Positions 53,936-63,180 of a DNA stretch of 64,000 nucleotides are shown piece after piece (positions within the stretch are counted from its first letter, which is position 1; every line of letters begins with the position of its first letter). The DNA lies in NCBI GenBank assembly GCA_030323885.1, contig CM059199.1, positions 3,741,923-3,805,922 on the forward strand. Direction: 5' to 3'. The stretch is from Branchipolynoe longqiensis (taxonomy: Eukaryota > Annelida > Polychaeta > Phyllodocida > Polynoidae). The position numbers and the translations under genes are program-made. The notes beneath the pieces were generated by a model. It did not search any database and had not been told where the DNA came from. It worked only from the letters and a program-made list of their open reading frames with translations.

Positions 53936-54816
53936 AGCTTCATATTCCGATAAAGGCATAACATTTTCAAAACCAAAACATTTATCTAGATTTGATCCTA
54001 CATGTCTAATTTAGACACTGATGCACTTATTAAGCATTTGTTGCCACATATAAGGGAATGGCGAGTTAATTAATGGAATGTTGTAGGGTTGCGTGTTCCA
54101 GTCTGTGGCTATGTAGGTAGGCTAAAGTGAAAAACAATACAGACGGAGAGAAAGAAAAATTAAAGCAAAGTAAGAATGTGAGAAGAGAGTGTCCAAGCCT
54201 CTCTGGTTTATTATATATGGTACATGGGTACATTGTACAGTATCACCCCAACCTTTTCCTCCAATGAGAAACAAGCATTCTGGGCTCTGTCAATAGGGAT
54301 CAAGCATTCCTGGTGCCCATGGCTACCAGTTGTCTGCCCACCACCACCAAGCCATGTGGCCCCTCTAGCCACCACAAGCCTTGAACCTTGGCCCTGAGTG
54401 TGGTGATCCTACCCAGTAGAAGGGGAGAGGGTAGTCCTTGAGTGCCCCTTACACACAGCCCTGCCAGCACCACTATGTCTATTTACATTCCACTCAGGCA
54501 CCACCAGCACTTACATATATATACATCAAGATGCACCTGGTCATGTATACCCTTTTCATAATAGAACATTTGCATTCCCCCTATTGTTGAATAATCGGAA
54601 ATTTTACAATGTGTTACTGCTGAACCCTATGGTGTCAGAGTTTTGGCGTGCTTGCAAAAATTACTTTTACATGTTTGAACTTGAAATATCTCCAAAGTTA
54701 GCCATTTAATCCAAAAGTTACTTGAAACTAAAGTAAGGTAGATTATAACCATCAACCTAATATATATATTTATCTCAGAAAATTACAGAAACTCAAAACC
54801 ATCGGACTATGCAACT
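53936..54816 (+). mobile_element. TTAA-MITE nested in the pogo-like MITE, itself holding a solo LTR
   Basis: Flanked by TTAA at 53932-53935 and 54817-54820. Excision with one TTAA restores GCTCGGTTAAACC, the sequence seen in the uninterrupted pogo copy at 51520. Without the inserted LTR its length is about 350 bp. Confidence 0.93.
54082..54608. mobile_element. Probable solo LTR, 527 bp, TG...CA ends
   Basis: It starts TGTAGGGTTGCG, ends GGAAATTTTACA, and is flanked by ATGT on both sides (54078-54081 and 54609-54612). It splits a TTAA-MITE between GGAATGT and GTTACTGC. No internal retroelement genes lie adjacent. A diverged relative is at about 55140-55615. Confidence 0.72.
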
Positions 54817-55139
54817 TTAAACCAAATGATCGGTTAATCCAAACTTTTTCGGCGGCCCGGCAAAATACTACCATTCATCATATAAAAAAGTTGTTTAATC
54901 CAAAGTTGGTTAATCCAAATTATCGGTTAATCCACACAAAATTGTCGGACCCCAGGCCACTCCGGTATGGTTAAACCAAACTTGCATGTGGTTATAAGGT
55001 CATCTGAGACCCCACTGACTTTTTTATATGATAAATGGTAGTATTTTGCCGGGCCGCCAAACAAAGTTAGGATTAAGCGATCGTTTAGTTTAACTGAGAT
55101 TGGTTAATGGGGTCATACTGTACATACATAAAACACAAT

Positions 55140-55615
55140 AAGTAGAGTGAGAGCTTGTACCCTCAGGTTTATTAATATATAGTGGTAGATGGATCTGACA
55201 TGGCATACCACCTAAACATGCTCTCCAATCAACAACAAGTATTTCTAGTTCCCCCAATGAACAGTAAGCATTCTTGTGTCATCATGGCTACTGTGATCTA
55301 CCCACTACCACCATGCCTTGTGGCTACTTGGCCTACACCTGCCTGTGTGTGGTGATCCGTGACTAACAGTTGGGGGGGGGGGGGAGGGGGTAGTGGGTAG
55401 AGCTCTTGAGCTCCTTCCACACTAACAGTAGTTCCCCTCTCACACTATCTATTTAATACACAATGACCATTGACTACAAGTAAGGAGTCACCAGCAACTA
55501 CATAAATCCATTCATGCACCTGGCCCTATACATCATTTACCTTTATAGACCATTTGTACTCCTTTATAGACCATTTCACATTCCCCACCAATGCGTTTTA
55601 TCGGAATATTTTACA
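55140..55615. mobile_element. Second LTR-like copy, diverged
   Basis: Colinear with 54180-54608: GAGAGCTTGTACC against GAGAGTGTCCAAGCC, then TTTATTA, CCACTACCACCATGCC, GTGTGGTGATCC, TCTATTTA, GCACCTGG and CGGAATATTTTACAC at the end. The left end is not clear. A poly-G run lies near 55372. Confidence 0.65.
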
Positions 55616-55848
55616 CAAGGGTGTGTGAGTTTTCATGTAAATTGGGACATGTGATGCCTTGGTCACATGTGATGCTGCTGCCAGACGGTTCTGCGGTCTG
55701 TTGTATGGAGATGTGATTTGTACAAAATTAATATTTTTGCGGGCTGTGGAAGAACTATTCACAAATGTTACAGGGCCCACATGGCAAGTGTGGGAGTCAT
55801 GCAATCAAAATGTTTGAGGAGACCGCAATGCGCTAGCTAACAACTGTA
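55616..55848. other. Spacer
   Basis: Unique sequence; no feature identified. Confidence 0.45.
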
Positions 55849-56691
55849 AGGCCCTGTCACATTACGACGCTTCTGCCGGCGCGCCGGCAACGCGCAAAAT
55901 ATTTGCAACCCGTCGAGAAACGTCGAACTTTTCGGCGCTTTGGGAGAAAGTTTGACGCGGCGCAGCGTGTTAGTGGCGTGTTGGAGGCGCGTTATTGGCG
56001 TGTTATTGGCGCGTTATTGGCGCGTTATTGGCGCGTTAGTAGCGTGTTATTGGCGCGTTGTCGGCGCCCTGGTGGCGCGCTATCGGCGCGTTTACAGCGT
56101 GGAGGGAGCGCGTTGGTATCGTGTTAGTATTGCGTCAACCCGTACATACCCGCCAGCAACACGTTAGGACGCGCCCGCAGCGCGTCCACAGCGCGCGGCC
56201 AACGCATCCAGGCGCGCCGGCAACACGTCCAACGCGCCGAGAAACGCTGGAGCAACGCCAATGGCATGCCCACAACACGTCGATGGGACGTTCCCGACGC
56301 GCCGACGGAACGCTCCCAATTTTGGGGAAAAAGAGCCAACGTTAACCAACATTGATCAACGTCCTGCCAGCGTTCCGCCGGCGCGCCGCCAACGCGTGTC
56401 GACGTGTTGCTAACGCGTTCGTATCGCGCCCTCCAACCCGTTGGCGCGCGTCGCCGTGCGTCCAAAGTTTTGTGCATGCACAAAAACCTCGACGCGCCCC
56501 GACGCGCGCCGACGCGCGCCGACGTGTCCATTCACACGTTGCTATGTACCGACGCGCCGGTAACGCGCCGGTAACGCGCCGGCAACGCGGCGGTAACGAA
56601 CCGGACGTGTACCGACGTGTTGAACAAAAACCCAACCCGTCGGCACGCGTCGAAGCGCGCTGGGGAGAAACGTCGTAGTGTGACAGGGCCT
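55849..56691. mobile_element. PIF/Harbinger-like MITE, 843 bp, AGGCCCTGTCACA ends
   Basis: AGGCCCTGTCACATTACGACG is inverted at the right as CGTCGTAGTGTGACAGGGCCT, with GTA duplicated at 55846-55848 and 56692-56694. The interior is an array of GCGCGTTATTGGCGC and CCGGCAACGCG words on both strands, giving extreme CpG content and fold-back structure. Overlapping frames on both strands are artefacts. Confidence 0.93.
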
Positions 56692-56694
56692 GTA

Positions 56695-57349
56695 GAGTTG
56701 CCATTAGGCCATCGCATCGCAGCCCTAAAGTCACTGCATGGCTACTGTACAATAATTAGGACATCATACGGCCATCTCACGAAGGCTGCAAGACCACCGT
56801 GACGTGAGAGTAAGGAGGCCTCACGGTTGTTGTGGCTGCCATATAATTTTCTAGGCACAGCACACCGGGTAAATACCATGAGGTGACCTTGAATTCACCT
56901 CATGGCAACCATACAGTGACCTTGCAATAGGACATGCGTCAGGGTTGTGGCCTATGGCCTTGCAATACCCTAAAAAAGTTTGATGTCAAATTTAAAAAAA
57001 TGTAAGCCCCTCTGACTAGCAACAAAAATTGAGATCGCCTCATGGCTACCGTATACTACCGGGCAGCCACTGCACGGTTATGGTAATTTTGGAGACTTAC
57101 AGCCGCTGCCAACATGCCACAGGCCATTTGTGACTACGGCATTAGTAAGACTGCATCACTTCATATTCAAGGTGAGACGAGCTGGACTGTGTCTACAAAG
57201 TAAAGCCATAAACATGCATCAATATTATATTCAACCTCGCATTAAAAGGAGCTTCCATCTGGTACGAGGTAGTATATCAAAGATCCCGGTAATGGCTGAT
57301 ACGGGCCACTGTTAGTATTGTTACACTGCTAGAATCCTTGTTAGTCTTA
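56695..57349. other. Spacer with a small inverted repeat
   Basis: CCATGAGGTGACCTTGAATT and AATTCACCTCATGG form an inverted pair at about 56876-56906, and CTCATGGCTACCGTA-like words recur. It may be the remains of another MITE. No gene. Confidence 0.45.
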
Positions 57350-57801
57350 AGCTAAGATTCCTTAAATGCGGTATGCGGTATGCGGTATGCGGTATGCGGT
57401 ATGCGAATGTGAATGCGGCAAAAAATTGAAACGCCTTGAAGTCAATGGGCTACAGTCCTTATATGCGATATGCGAATGCGAATGCGAATGCAAATGCGAA
57501 TGTGGCAACTCGATCGGTCCCTGTAGTGATCAGTGCAGCATGCGGCATGCGGCATGCAGCATGCAGTATGCGGTATGCAAATAGAAACCTCAGTCGCACG
57601 TGTCCATTAGTTTTAGACGAGGAGAGGCGATTGATCATTATGGTACGGTCACACACAGGGGTGCGGAGGGGAAACATATGGTAGTGGTGGTGGTGGGGAG
57701 ACGCATGCCGCTTACCGCATAGAAGGAATCCTCCCATTCACATACCGCATGCCACATGCCGCATGCTGCATACAGCATACCACGTATAAGGAATCTTAGC
57801 T
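57350..57801. mobile_element. PIF/Harbinger-like MITE, ATTCCTTACACG family
   Basis: It starts AGCTAAGATTCCTTAAATGC after TTA and ends GTATAAGGAATCTTAGCT before TTA (57802-57804). The core ACATATGGTAGTGGTGGTGG is shared with 59502-60108 and, inverted, with 31471-31886. GTATGCG/GAATGCG words flank the core. Confidence 0.92.
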
Positions 57802-57984
57802 TTAGTAGTCACTGTTAGTTGGTGGACCATGGCCTGTTAGCAGACCTTGCACTCTAGTACTTTAGTAGAGTATCATCGAGCCCTCCTCCCTCCCTCCCTC
57901 CTCCCCTCCCTCCCTCCCTCCCCCTCTCCCTCCTCCCCTCGCTTCCTCCCTCCCCTGTTCTCCCTGCTCTGCCCTCCTTGCATT
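57802..57984. repeat. Spacer grading into a CCTCCCTCC tract
   Basis: Unique to about 57880, then CCCTCCCTCC pyrimidine words. Confidence 0.7.
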
Positions 57985-58560
57985 CACTAGCCCCGCTCTC
58001 CCATCCCCTGTCCCGACCCCACCCCACCCCACCCCACCCCACCCCACCACACCACACCCCCACCCCACCTCACCTCACCTCACCTCACCTCACCTCACCT
58101 CACCCACCCCACCTCACCCCACCCACCACCCCACCCCACCCCACCCCACCCCACCCCACCTCACCTCACCTCACCACACCTCACCCCACCACATCTCACC
58201 TCACCCCACCTCACCTCACCTCATGTCACCACACCTCACCTCACCCCACCACACCTCACCCTACCACACCTCACCTCACCCCACCCCACCCTACCTCACC
58301 TCACCTCACCACACCTAACCCCACCTCACCCCACCCCACCCCACCCCACTCCACTCCACTCCACTCCACTCCACCCCACCCCACCCCACCTCACCTCACC
58401 TCACCCACCCCACCCCACCCCACTCCACCCCCACGCCACCCAACCTCCCCTCCCCTCACCTCACCCACCCCACCCCACCCCAAGCCATCCCAACTCACCT
58501 TATCTCACCCCAGTACACCCTACCCCACCCTCTCCACCCCCTCCGCCCCCTCCCCCCCTC
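57985..58560. repeat. (CACCC/CACCT)n pentanucleotide array
   Basis: About 110 five-base units alternating blocks of CCCCA, CCTCA and CTCCA. The G-rich complement is GGGTG/AGGTG. Confidence 0.96.
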
Positions 58561-58944
58561 CCCTGTGATTGTTTCCCACCCAGACCCCCCACCCCCACCC
58601 CCTTCCCCCAGATAAGCCGGATGATTGCTCGGCTCGCACCGATTCCCTAATTACATCCATACCTGATTAGTTGCCGCAGATTTGGTTATTTGCCTCAGCT
58701 TGTCGCGCTGGCCTTTCAGCGTGCACCCCAATATCACAATGGGGAAGCGCCATAAAGAAAAGAACCAACCTCCTTTGTGAACAGGAAGCACTGCGTAACA
58801 TCGTGCCAAGAACTTTCCCATTTGAACAGCAGGAAAAAGGCGCCATTGATAGGATTAGCTTCAGACCGAGTTGCCTGGGCATCTTGTTGCTGCTGAACTA
58901 CAGCGGAATATCCATTTCCCCCATTTTTGTAGATTCGTTGATTA
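58561..58944. other. Unique spacer
   Basis: C-rich start, then non-repetitive DNA without a recognised exon. Confidence 0.45.
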
Positions 58945-58945
58945 A

Positions 58946-59093
58946 AGCTAGGATTCCATATACACGGTATGCGGTTTGCGAATGCGACAACAAATGGAAA
59001 AGCGTGTAAGCGCACGGTGGTGCTTCCATATGCCCGGTTACGAATGCGCATGCGAATGCGAATGCAAATGCAAATGCCAATGCAAATGCAAAT
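58946..59093. mobile_element. PIF/Harbinger-like MITE fragment, ATTCC family
   Basis: AGCTAGGATTCCATATACACGG starts after TTAA and leads into GAATGCGAATGCAAATGC words. It is cut where the pogo-like sequence begins at about 59095. Confidence 0.75.
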
Positions 59094-59094
59094 C

Positions 59095-59492
59095 CAAATT
59101 ATTGGTTAATCCAAATAAAATTGTCGGACCCCAGGCCATTTCCGGTATGGTTAAACCAAACTTTCATGTGATTATAAGGTAATCTGAGACCCCACTGAAT
59201 TTTTTATGTGATAAATGGTAGTATTTTGCCAGGCCGCCATAAAAAGTTTAGATTAACCATTCATTTTGTTTAACCAAGTTTGGTTTAACGGGTTTATACT
59301 GTATATACATTAAAAACAGTAGGCAAAGTGTCCACATACATTGTATATTACATTCCTAATGCACCCACCCTTTTGCCAAAGCCAAGTCAAAGTCGAAGCC
59401 AAAGCTTGATTAAACCAATGATCGGTTAACCCAAACAAATTTCTAGGGTCCCTTCAAGTTTGGTTTAACGGGGTTATACTATATTATTATTG
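59095..59492. mobile_element. pogo-like MITE type A, left end lost
   Basis: Begins inside the element (CCAAATTATTGGTTAATCC) and ends GGTTTAACGGGGTTATACTA. The central terminal-repeat copy is at 59277-59303. Confidence 0.88.
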
Positions 59493-59501
59493 CACTCCTT
59501 A

Positions 59502-60108
59502 AGGGTGCATTCCTTACAGGCGTAATGCGTAATGCGAATGCGACAAAAAATCGAAATGCCTTGAAACCTATGAGCTACATTCCTTACACGCGTAATGTGA
59601 ATGCGAATGCGAATGCGAATGCATTTTTCCGATCGGTCCATGTAGCGATCGGTGCGGCATGCGTTATGCGTCAAGCTGGGTGTGAATAGAAACCTGAGTC
59701 TGATGTGTCCATTAGTTTAACACTAGGAGAGGTGACTGAGCATTACGGAACGGTCACGCACAAGGCTTCTGAGTGGAAACATATGGTAGTGGTGGTGGTG
59801 GGGGTTCGGAATGGGTTCGGGTTGGTAAAAATGCTACCAGAGCCACAAAAATATGAATACTTATCTATAATTTGATTCTATTAAAGGTAGGAACCCCCAT
59901 GTGACGTACACAAAGTTACATAGATATAAATGCAATATTTGGTCATATACAGAGCAGTATGGAGAATAATTGTTTATTTTTATTTTTTAAATATAGCCAG
60001 TCGTGTGCCGCATACCACATACCGCATAACGTGTGTAAGGAATGATGGCATTCGCATACCGCATACCGCATGCCGCATAACGCATAACGCGTGTAAGGAA
60101 TGCCCGCT
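59502..60108. mobile_element. PIF/Harbinger-like MITE, ATTCCTTACACG family, long copy
   Basis: It starts AGGGTGCATTCCTTACAGGC after TTA and ends GTGTAAGGAATGCCCGCT before TTA (60109-60111). The core with CATATGGTAGTGGTGGTGG is at about 59775. An AT-rich extra segment (59830-60000) makes it longer than its relatives. Confidence 0.88.
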
Positions 60109-60117
60109 TTAAACATG

Positions 60118-60427
60118 TATTGATGCATGGTAGGGAACACAAAGTCAAGTTAATAGAACCTGTTAGTACTAAAGTGAATGGCGTCCGTAATTTCAGTCAG
60201 CATATCAATATTAACCTCTCATATTGAACACATTAAAGCTGCATAGTCCGATGAAGCATCAACTTGTCAAAACCAAAACCAAAACAATTATCTAGAATTT
60301 ATTCTACATATCTAGCTAAGACACTGATGTCGGTATTAATCACCTGTTGCCAAATGGAAGAGAATATGCCCCACTGAGGCAATTTGATAGAACCTATTGC
60401 TGCTATCAGAGTTTTGCCATGCTTGCC
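60118..60427 (+). mobile_element. TTAA-MITE pieces
   Basis: 60237-60427 begins AGCTGCATAGTCCGATG after TTAA and is cut by an orphan SINE tail. 60118-60215 is a second, interior fragment with TAGAACCTGTTAGTACT. Confidence 0.78.
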
Positions 60428-60468
60428 TTAGATGATGCCAGGACGTAAAACTCTAACAACCAACAACT
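60425..60468 (+). mobile_element. Orphan SINE/LINE 3' tail
   Basis: CTTAGATGATGCCAGGACGT then AAAACTCTAACAACC, with no SINE body, joined directly to the truncated MITE. Confidence 0.75.
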
Positions 60469-60556
60469 TAATGACAGAATTAATTTTCGCGGTTAGTTTG
60501 GGTAATATTAATAGTGAGAAGCCATGGCTCATCCCAAATGGATATAACCATTTAGG

Positions 60557-60899
60557 TTTGTTTGTTTGTTGTTGTTTTACGTCCTAGCAACATCTAAGGT
60601 CATATCAGGACGAGTACCGACTCGTGACAGTGCGCACTCATGGCGACTTTATAGTGCTGCCCCACTGGGAGACCAGGCCACCAGAACCATGACCTGATAT
60701 CACACTCAGTCACATTATCCTTACACTGAGCCAACCAGTCCTTGACCTATCCTAATAATGCCGAGTGCCAGGCTAGGAACCGACAAGTATACATTTTTAA
60801 GTCATTGGTTTGACTCGATCAGGGTTCGAACCCACGATCCCATGGTCTACCAAAACGGGAGACGGACGCTCTAACTCATTCGGCCATCCCGTCTGGTTA
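60557..60899 (-). mobile_element. tRNA-SINE, subfamily A
   Basis: Inverted tail GTTTTACGTCCTAGCAACATC at the left, head CTCTAACTCATTCGGCCATC at the right. B box GGGTTCGAACCC. Near full length. Confidence 0.94.
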
Positions 60900-61012
60900 C
60901 CGTTTATCTAATTCATATTCTTCCCCAACAATTTTATATTTGAGAAACCTGTCCATCTATCTTTGGATACTTAGGCTTGTTCTCATTGTATTTAGTGGAC
61001 AGCTAACAACAA

Positions 61013-61075
61013 CCCCATCCTGATATGACCTTACATGTTGCCAGGACGTAAAACTCCAAGAACCAACCATCTAAC
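61013..61075 (+). mobile_element. Orphan SINE/LINE 3' tail
   Basis: CCCATCCTGATATGACCTTA through CCAGGACGTAAAACTCC without the tRNA-like part. Confidence 0.8.
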
Positions 61076-61171
61076 AACATCCGCCCTCCTCCCAACCTCC
61101 CACCACCACCACTAAGAACATTCACGCGATCTGAACAGAATTAGAGCAATCGAGTTTAGCTTAAAAAGTCT

Positions 61172-61516
61172 GTTTGCTTTGTTTGTTGTTGTTTTACGTC
61201 CTAGCAACATCTAAGGTCATATCAGGACGGGTACCGACTTGTGACAGTGCGCACTCATGGCGACTTTATAGTGCTGTCCCACTGGGAAACCAGGCCGCCG
61301 GCACCATGACCTGGTATCCCACTCAGTCACATTATCCTGACACTGAGCACACCAGTCCTTGCCCTATCCTAATAATGCCGAGCGCCTGGCTAGGAAGCAA
61401 CAAGTATCAATTTTAAAGTCCTTGGTTTGACTCGACCGGGACTCGAACCCACGACCCCACGATCTACCAGCACGGGAGACGGACGCTCTAACTCATTCGG
61501 CCATCCCGTCTGGTTG
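61172..61516 (-). mobile_element. tRNA-SINE, subfamily A, very well preserved
   Basis: Inverted tail TTTTACGTCCTAGCAACATC, body and head complete (CTCTAACTCATTCGGCCATC). It closely matches the copies at 13690 and 45735, sharing CACCATGACCTGGTATCCCA with the latter, which suggests recent activity. Confidence 0.94.
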
Positions 61517-61525
61517 GATCAGTAA

Positions 61526-61798
61526 TGCCCGGTACACACCTACCGTTTGTGTGCGCACACCTCCCGTATACGATCGAAAACTGCCCGTTTCACCCACAAA
61601 AATCGCTTGGTGCGCTCCCCGCGCACACCTAGCGATTGCGATCCGCGCATAAAACTGAGTTTTTAGTGCTAAAAGCGGCCGTTTACGATTGCGATTCGCG
61701 ATTCGAAAAACGAATCGGCCCGTTTTCAGTTTTAAGCTGGTCGGGTCGAGTCGCGGGTTTTAGTGCGCGAATCGCATACGGTAGGTGTGTACTAGACA
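61526..61798. mobile_element. PIF/Harbinger-like MITE, GTACACACCTACCG ends, TAA duplication
   Basis: TGCCCGGTACACACCTACCG at the left, CGGTAGGTGTGTACTAGACA at the right, TAA at 61523-61525 and 61799-61801. The interior repeats GATTGCGATTCGCGATTCG-type words. Confidence 0.9.
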
Positions 61799-61801
61799 TA
61801 A

Positions 61802-62114
61802 AACTGCGATTCACAATGCATGAGCTGTTGGAATTTTTAATTGTTTCCCTCCTTATTGTTGTGTGTGTTTACCCTCACCCTTCTTGCAACTCACGCGAAT
61901 CACCTGAGCAATAGTAAAAACATGCCACAGGTGATTAGGTGTAGTTACTGAACGAGGCACGTGCAGGGGTCAGAGGTCACGCCGTGCTGTGGGTGTTGGG
62001 TGGGGTTGGTGGTGGGTGGAGGCGGGGTACAGTGTGTGCTCATGCGTGTTGGGGTCTGAGCACATGCAAATTTAGGCAAGTGCAGGATTTCAACTACAGC
62101 CCTAGGCAAGAGAT
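61802..62114. promoter_or_regulatory. Unique spacer with a DR1 nuclear-receptor motif
   Basis: GGGTCAGAGGTCA at 61967-61979 is a direct repeat of RGGTCA half-sites with 1-bp spacing (DR1; the RXR/HNF4/COUP-TF type). ACAGGTGATTAGGTG lies nearby. Vertebrate anterior Hox genes are retinoid-regulated mainly through DR2/DR5 elements, so relevance is uncertain. Confidence 0.35.
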
Positions 62115-62117
62115 TAA

Positions 62118-62718
62118 AGCCCCTGTCACACTACGACGCTTCTCCCGGCGATCCGTCAGCGTTGGAAATAAAATCTTGCGCGTCGAGAAACGTCAAACTT
62201 TTCGGCGGTTTGGGAGAAAAGATCGGCGTCAGCGCGGCGCGTTATGCGCGCGCCGCCAACGTGTGTATACGCGCTGGGGAAAAAAAAAAAAAAAGTTTGG
62301 CGCGACGTCTTCATTTAACCTTAAATGTTGGTAGGGCGTAAAACAAAAATGGCCCAGTTTGCGCGACGCGTGAGCAACGACCCTCCCGCGCGCGCGCCGT
62401 CTTTCTAGCATTCCCATAACGTTATGCCGGCGCGTCCAACGCAGCGCGACGCGCGCCTAACGTCCTCCTAGCGTTCTTACCCATTTCGTCCCGCGCGTTG
62501 CCGCGCGTTGGAAGTTTTGGACAGGTTCAAAACACTCAGCGACCAATAACGCGCGCCGACTTTCGTCGGCGACTCGCCGGCGACAAAGACGTGTACCGAC
62601 GTGTACCGACGCGCGCATAACGCGCCCCCAGCACGTCTCGATATTTCACTAATTATCGCCCAAAAACACCACACGTTGACCGGTCGCCGGCGAGAAGCGT
62701 CGTAGTGTGACAGGGGCA
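62118..62718. mobile_element. PIF/Harbinger-like MITE, 601 bp, GCCCCTGTCACAC ends
   Basis: AGCCCCTGTCACACTACGACG is inverted as CGTCGTAGTGTGACAGGGGCA, with TAA on both sides (62115-62117 and 62719-62721). It is related to 55849-56691 and has the same GCGCGC-rich interior. A SINE-type tail (CCTTAAATGTTGGTAGGGCG) is embedded at about 62317-62345. Confidence 0.92.
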
Positions 62719-62724
62719 TAAGAG

Positions 62725-63180
62725 AGAGAGACGGGGGAGAAAGCCAGAGAGGCATAGAGGTGGAGAGGTGGAGAGGTGGAGAGGCAGAGAGGCGGAGAGG
62801 CGGAGAGGCGGAGAGGCGGAGAGGCACGGAGGTGGAGAGGCGGAGAGGCGGAGAGGCGGAGAGGTGGAGAGGCGGGGAGGCGAGAGGCGGAGAGGCGAGA
62901 GGCGGAGAGGCAGAGAGGCGGAGAGGCAGAGAGGCAGAGAGGCAGAGAGGCAGAGAGGTGGAGAGGCGGAGAGGTGGAGAGGTGGAGAGGCGGAGAGGTG
63001 GAGAGGCGGAGAGGCGGAGAGGCAGAGAGGTAGAGAGGCGAGAGGCAGGGAGGCGGAGAGGCGGAGAGGCAGAGAGGCGGAGGGGTGGAGAGGCGGTGAG
63101 GTGGAGAGGCGGAGAGGTGGAGAGACGGGGAGGCAGAGAGGCAGAGAAAAGTAGAGAGACAGAGAGGCAAAGAAGCAGAG
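62725..63180. repeat. 8-bp minisatellite GGAGAGGC
   Basis: About 53 units of GGAGAGGC/GGAGAGGT/AGAGAGGC on the plus strand. All six frames give charged or Ser/Pro/Leu repeat translations (up to 396 codons antisense), which are not genes. Confidence 0.96.

Larger units (their letters stand above)
53904..55139. mobile_element. pogo-like MITE type A split by a nested TTAA-MITE
   Basis: Left part 53904-53935 (CAGTACAACCCCGTTAACCC) and right part 54817-55139 (ACCAAATGATCGGTTAATCC onward) join seamlessly once the TTAA-MITE is removed. The far end is interrupted again by an LTR-like copy at about 55140. Confidence 0.9.
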
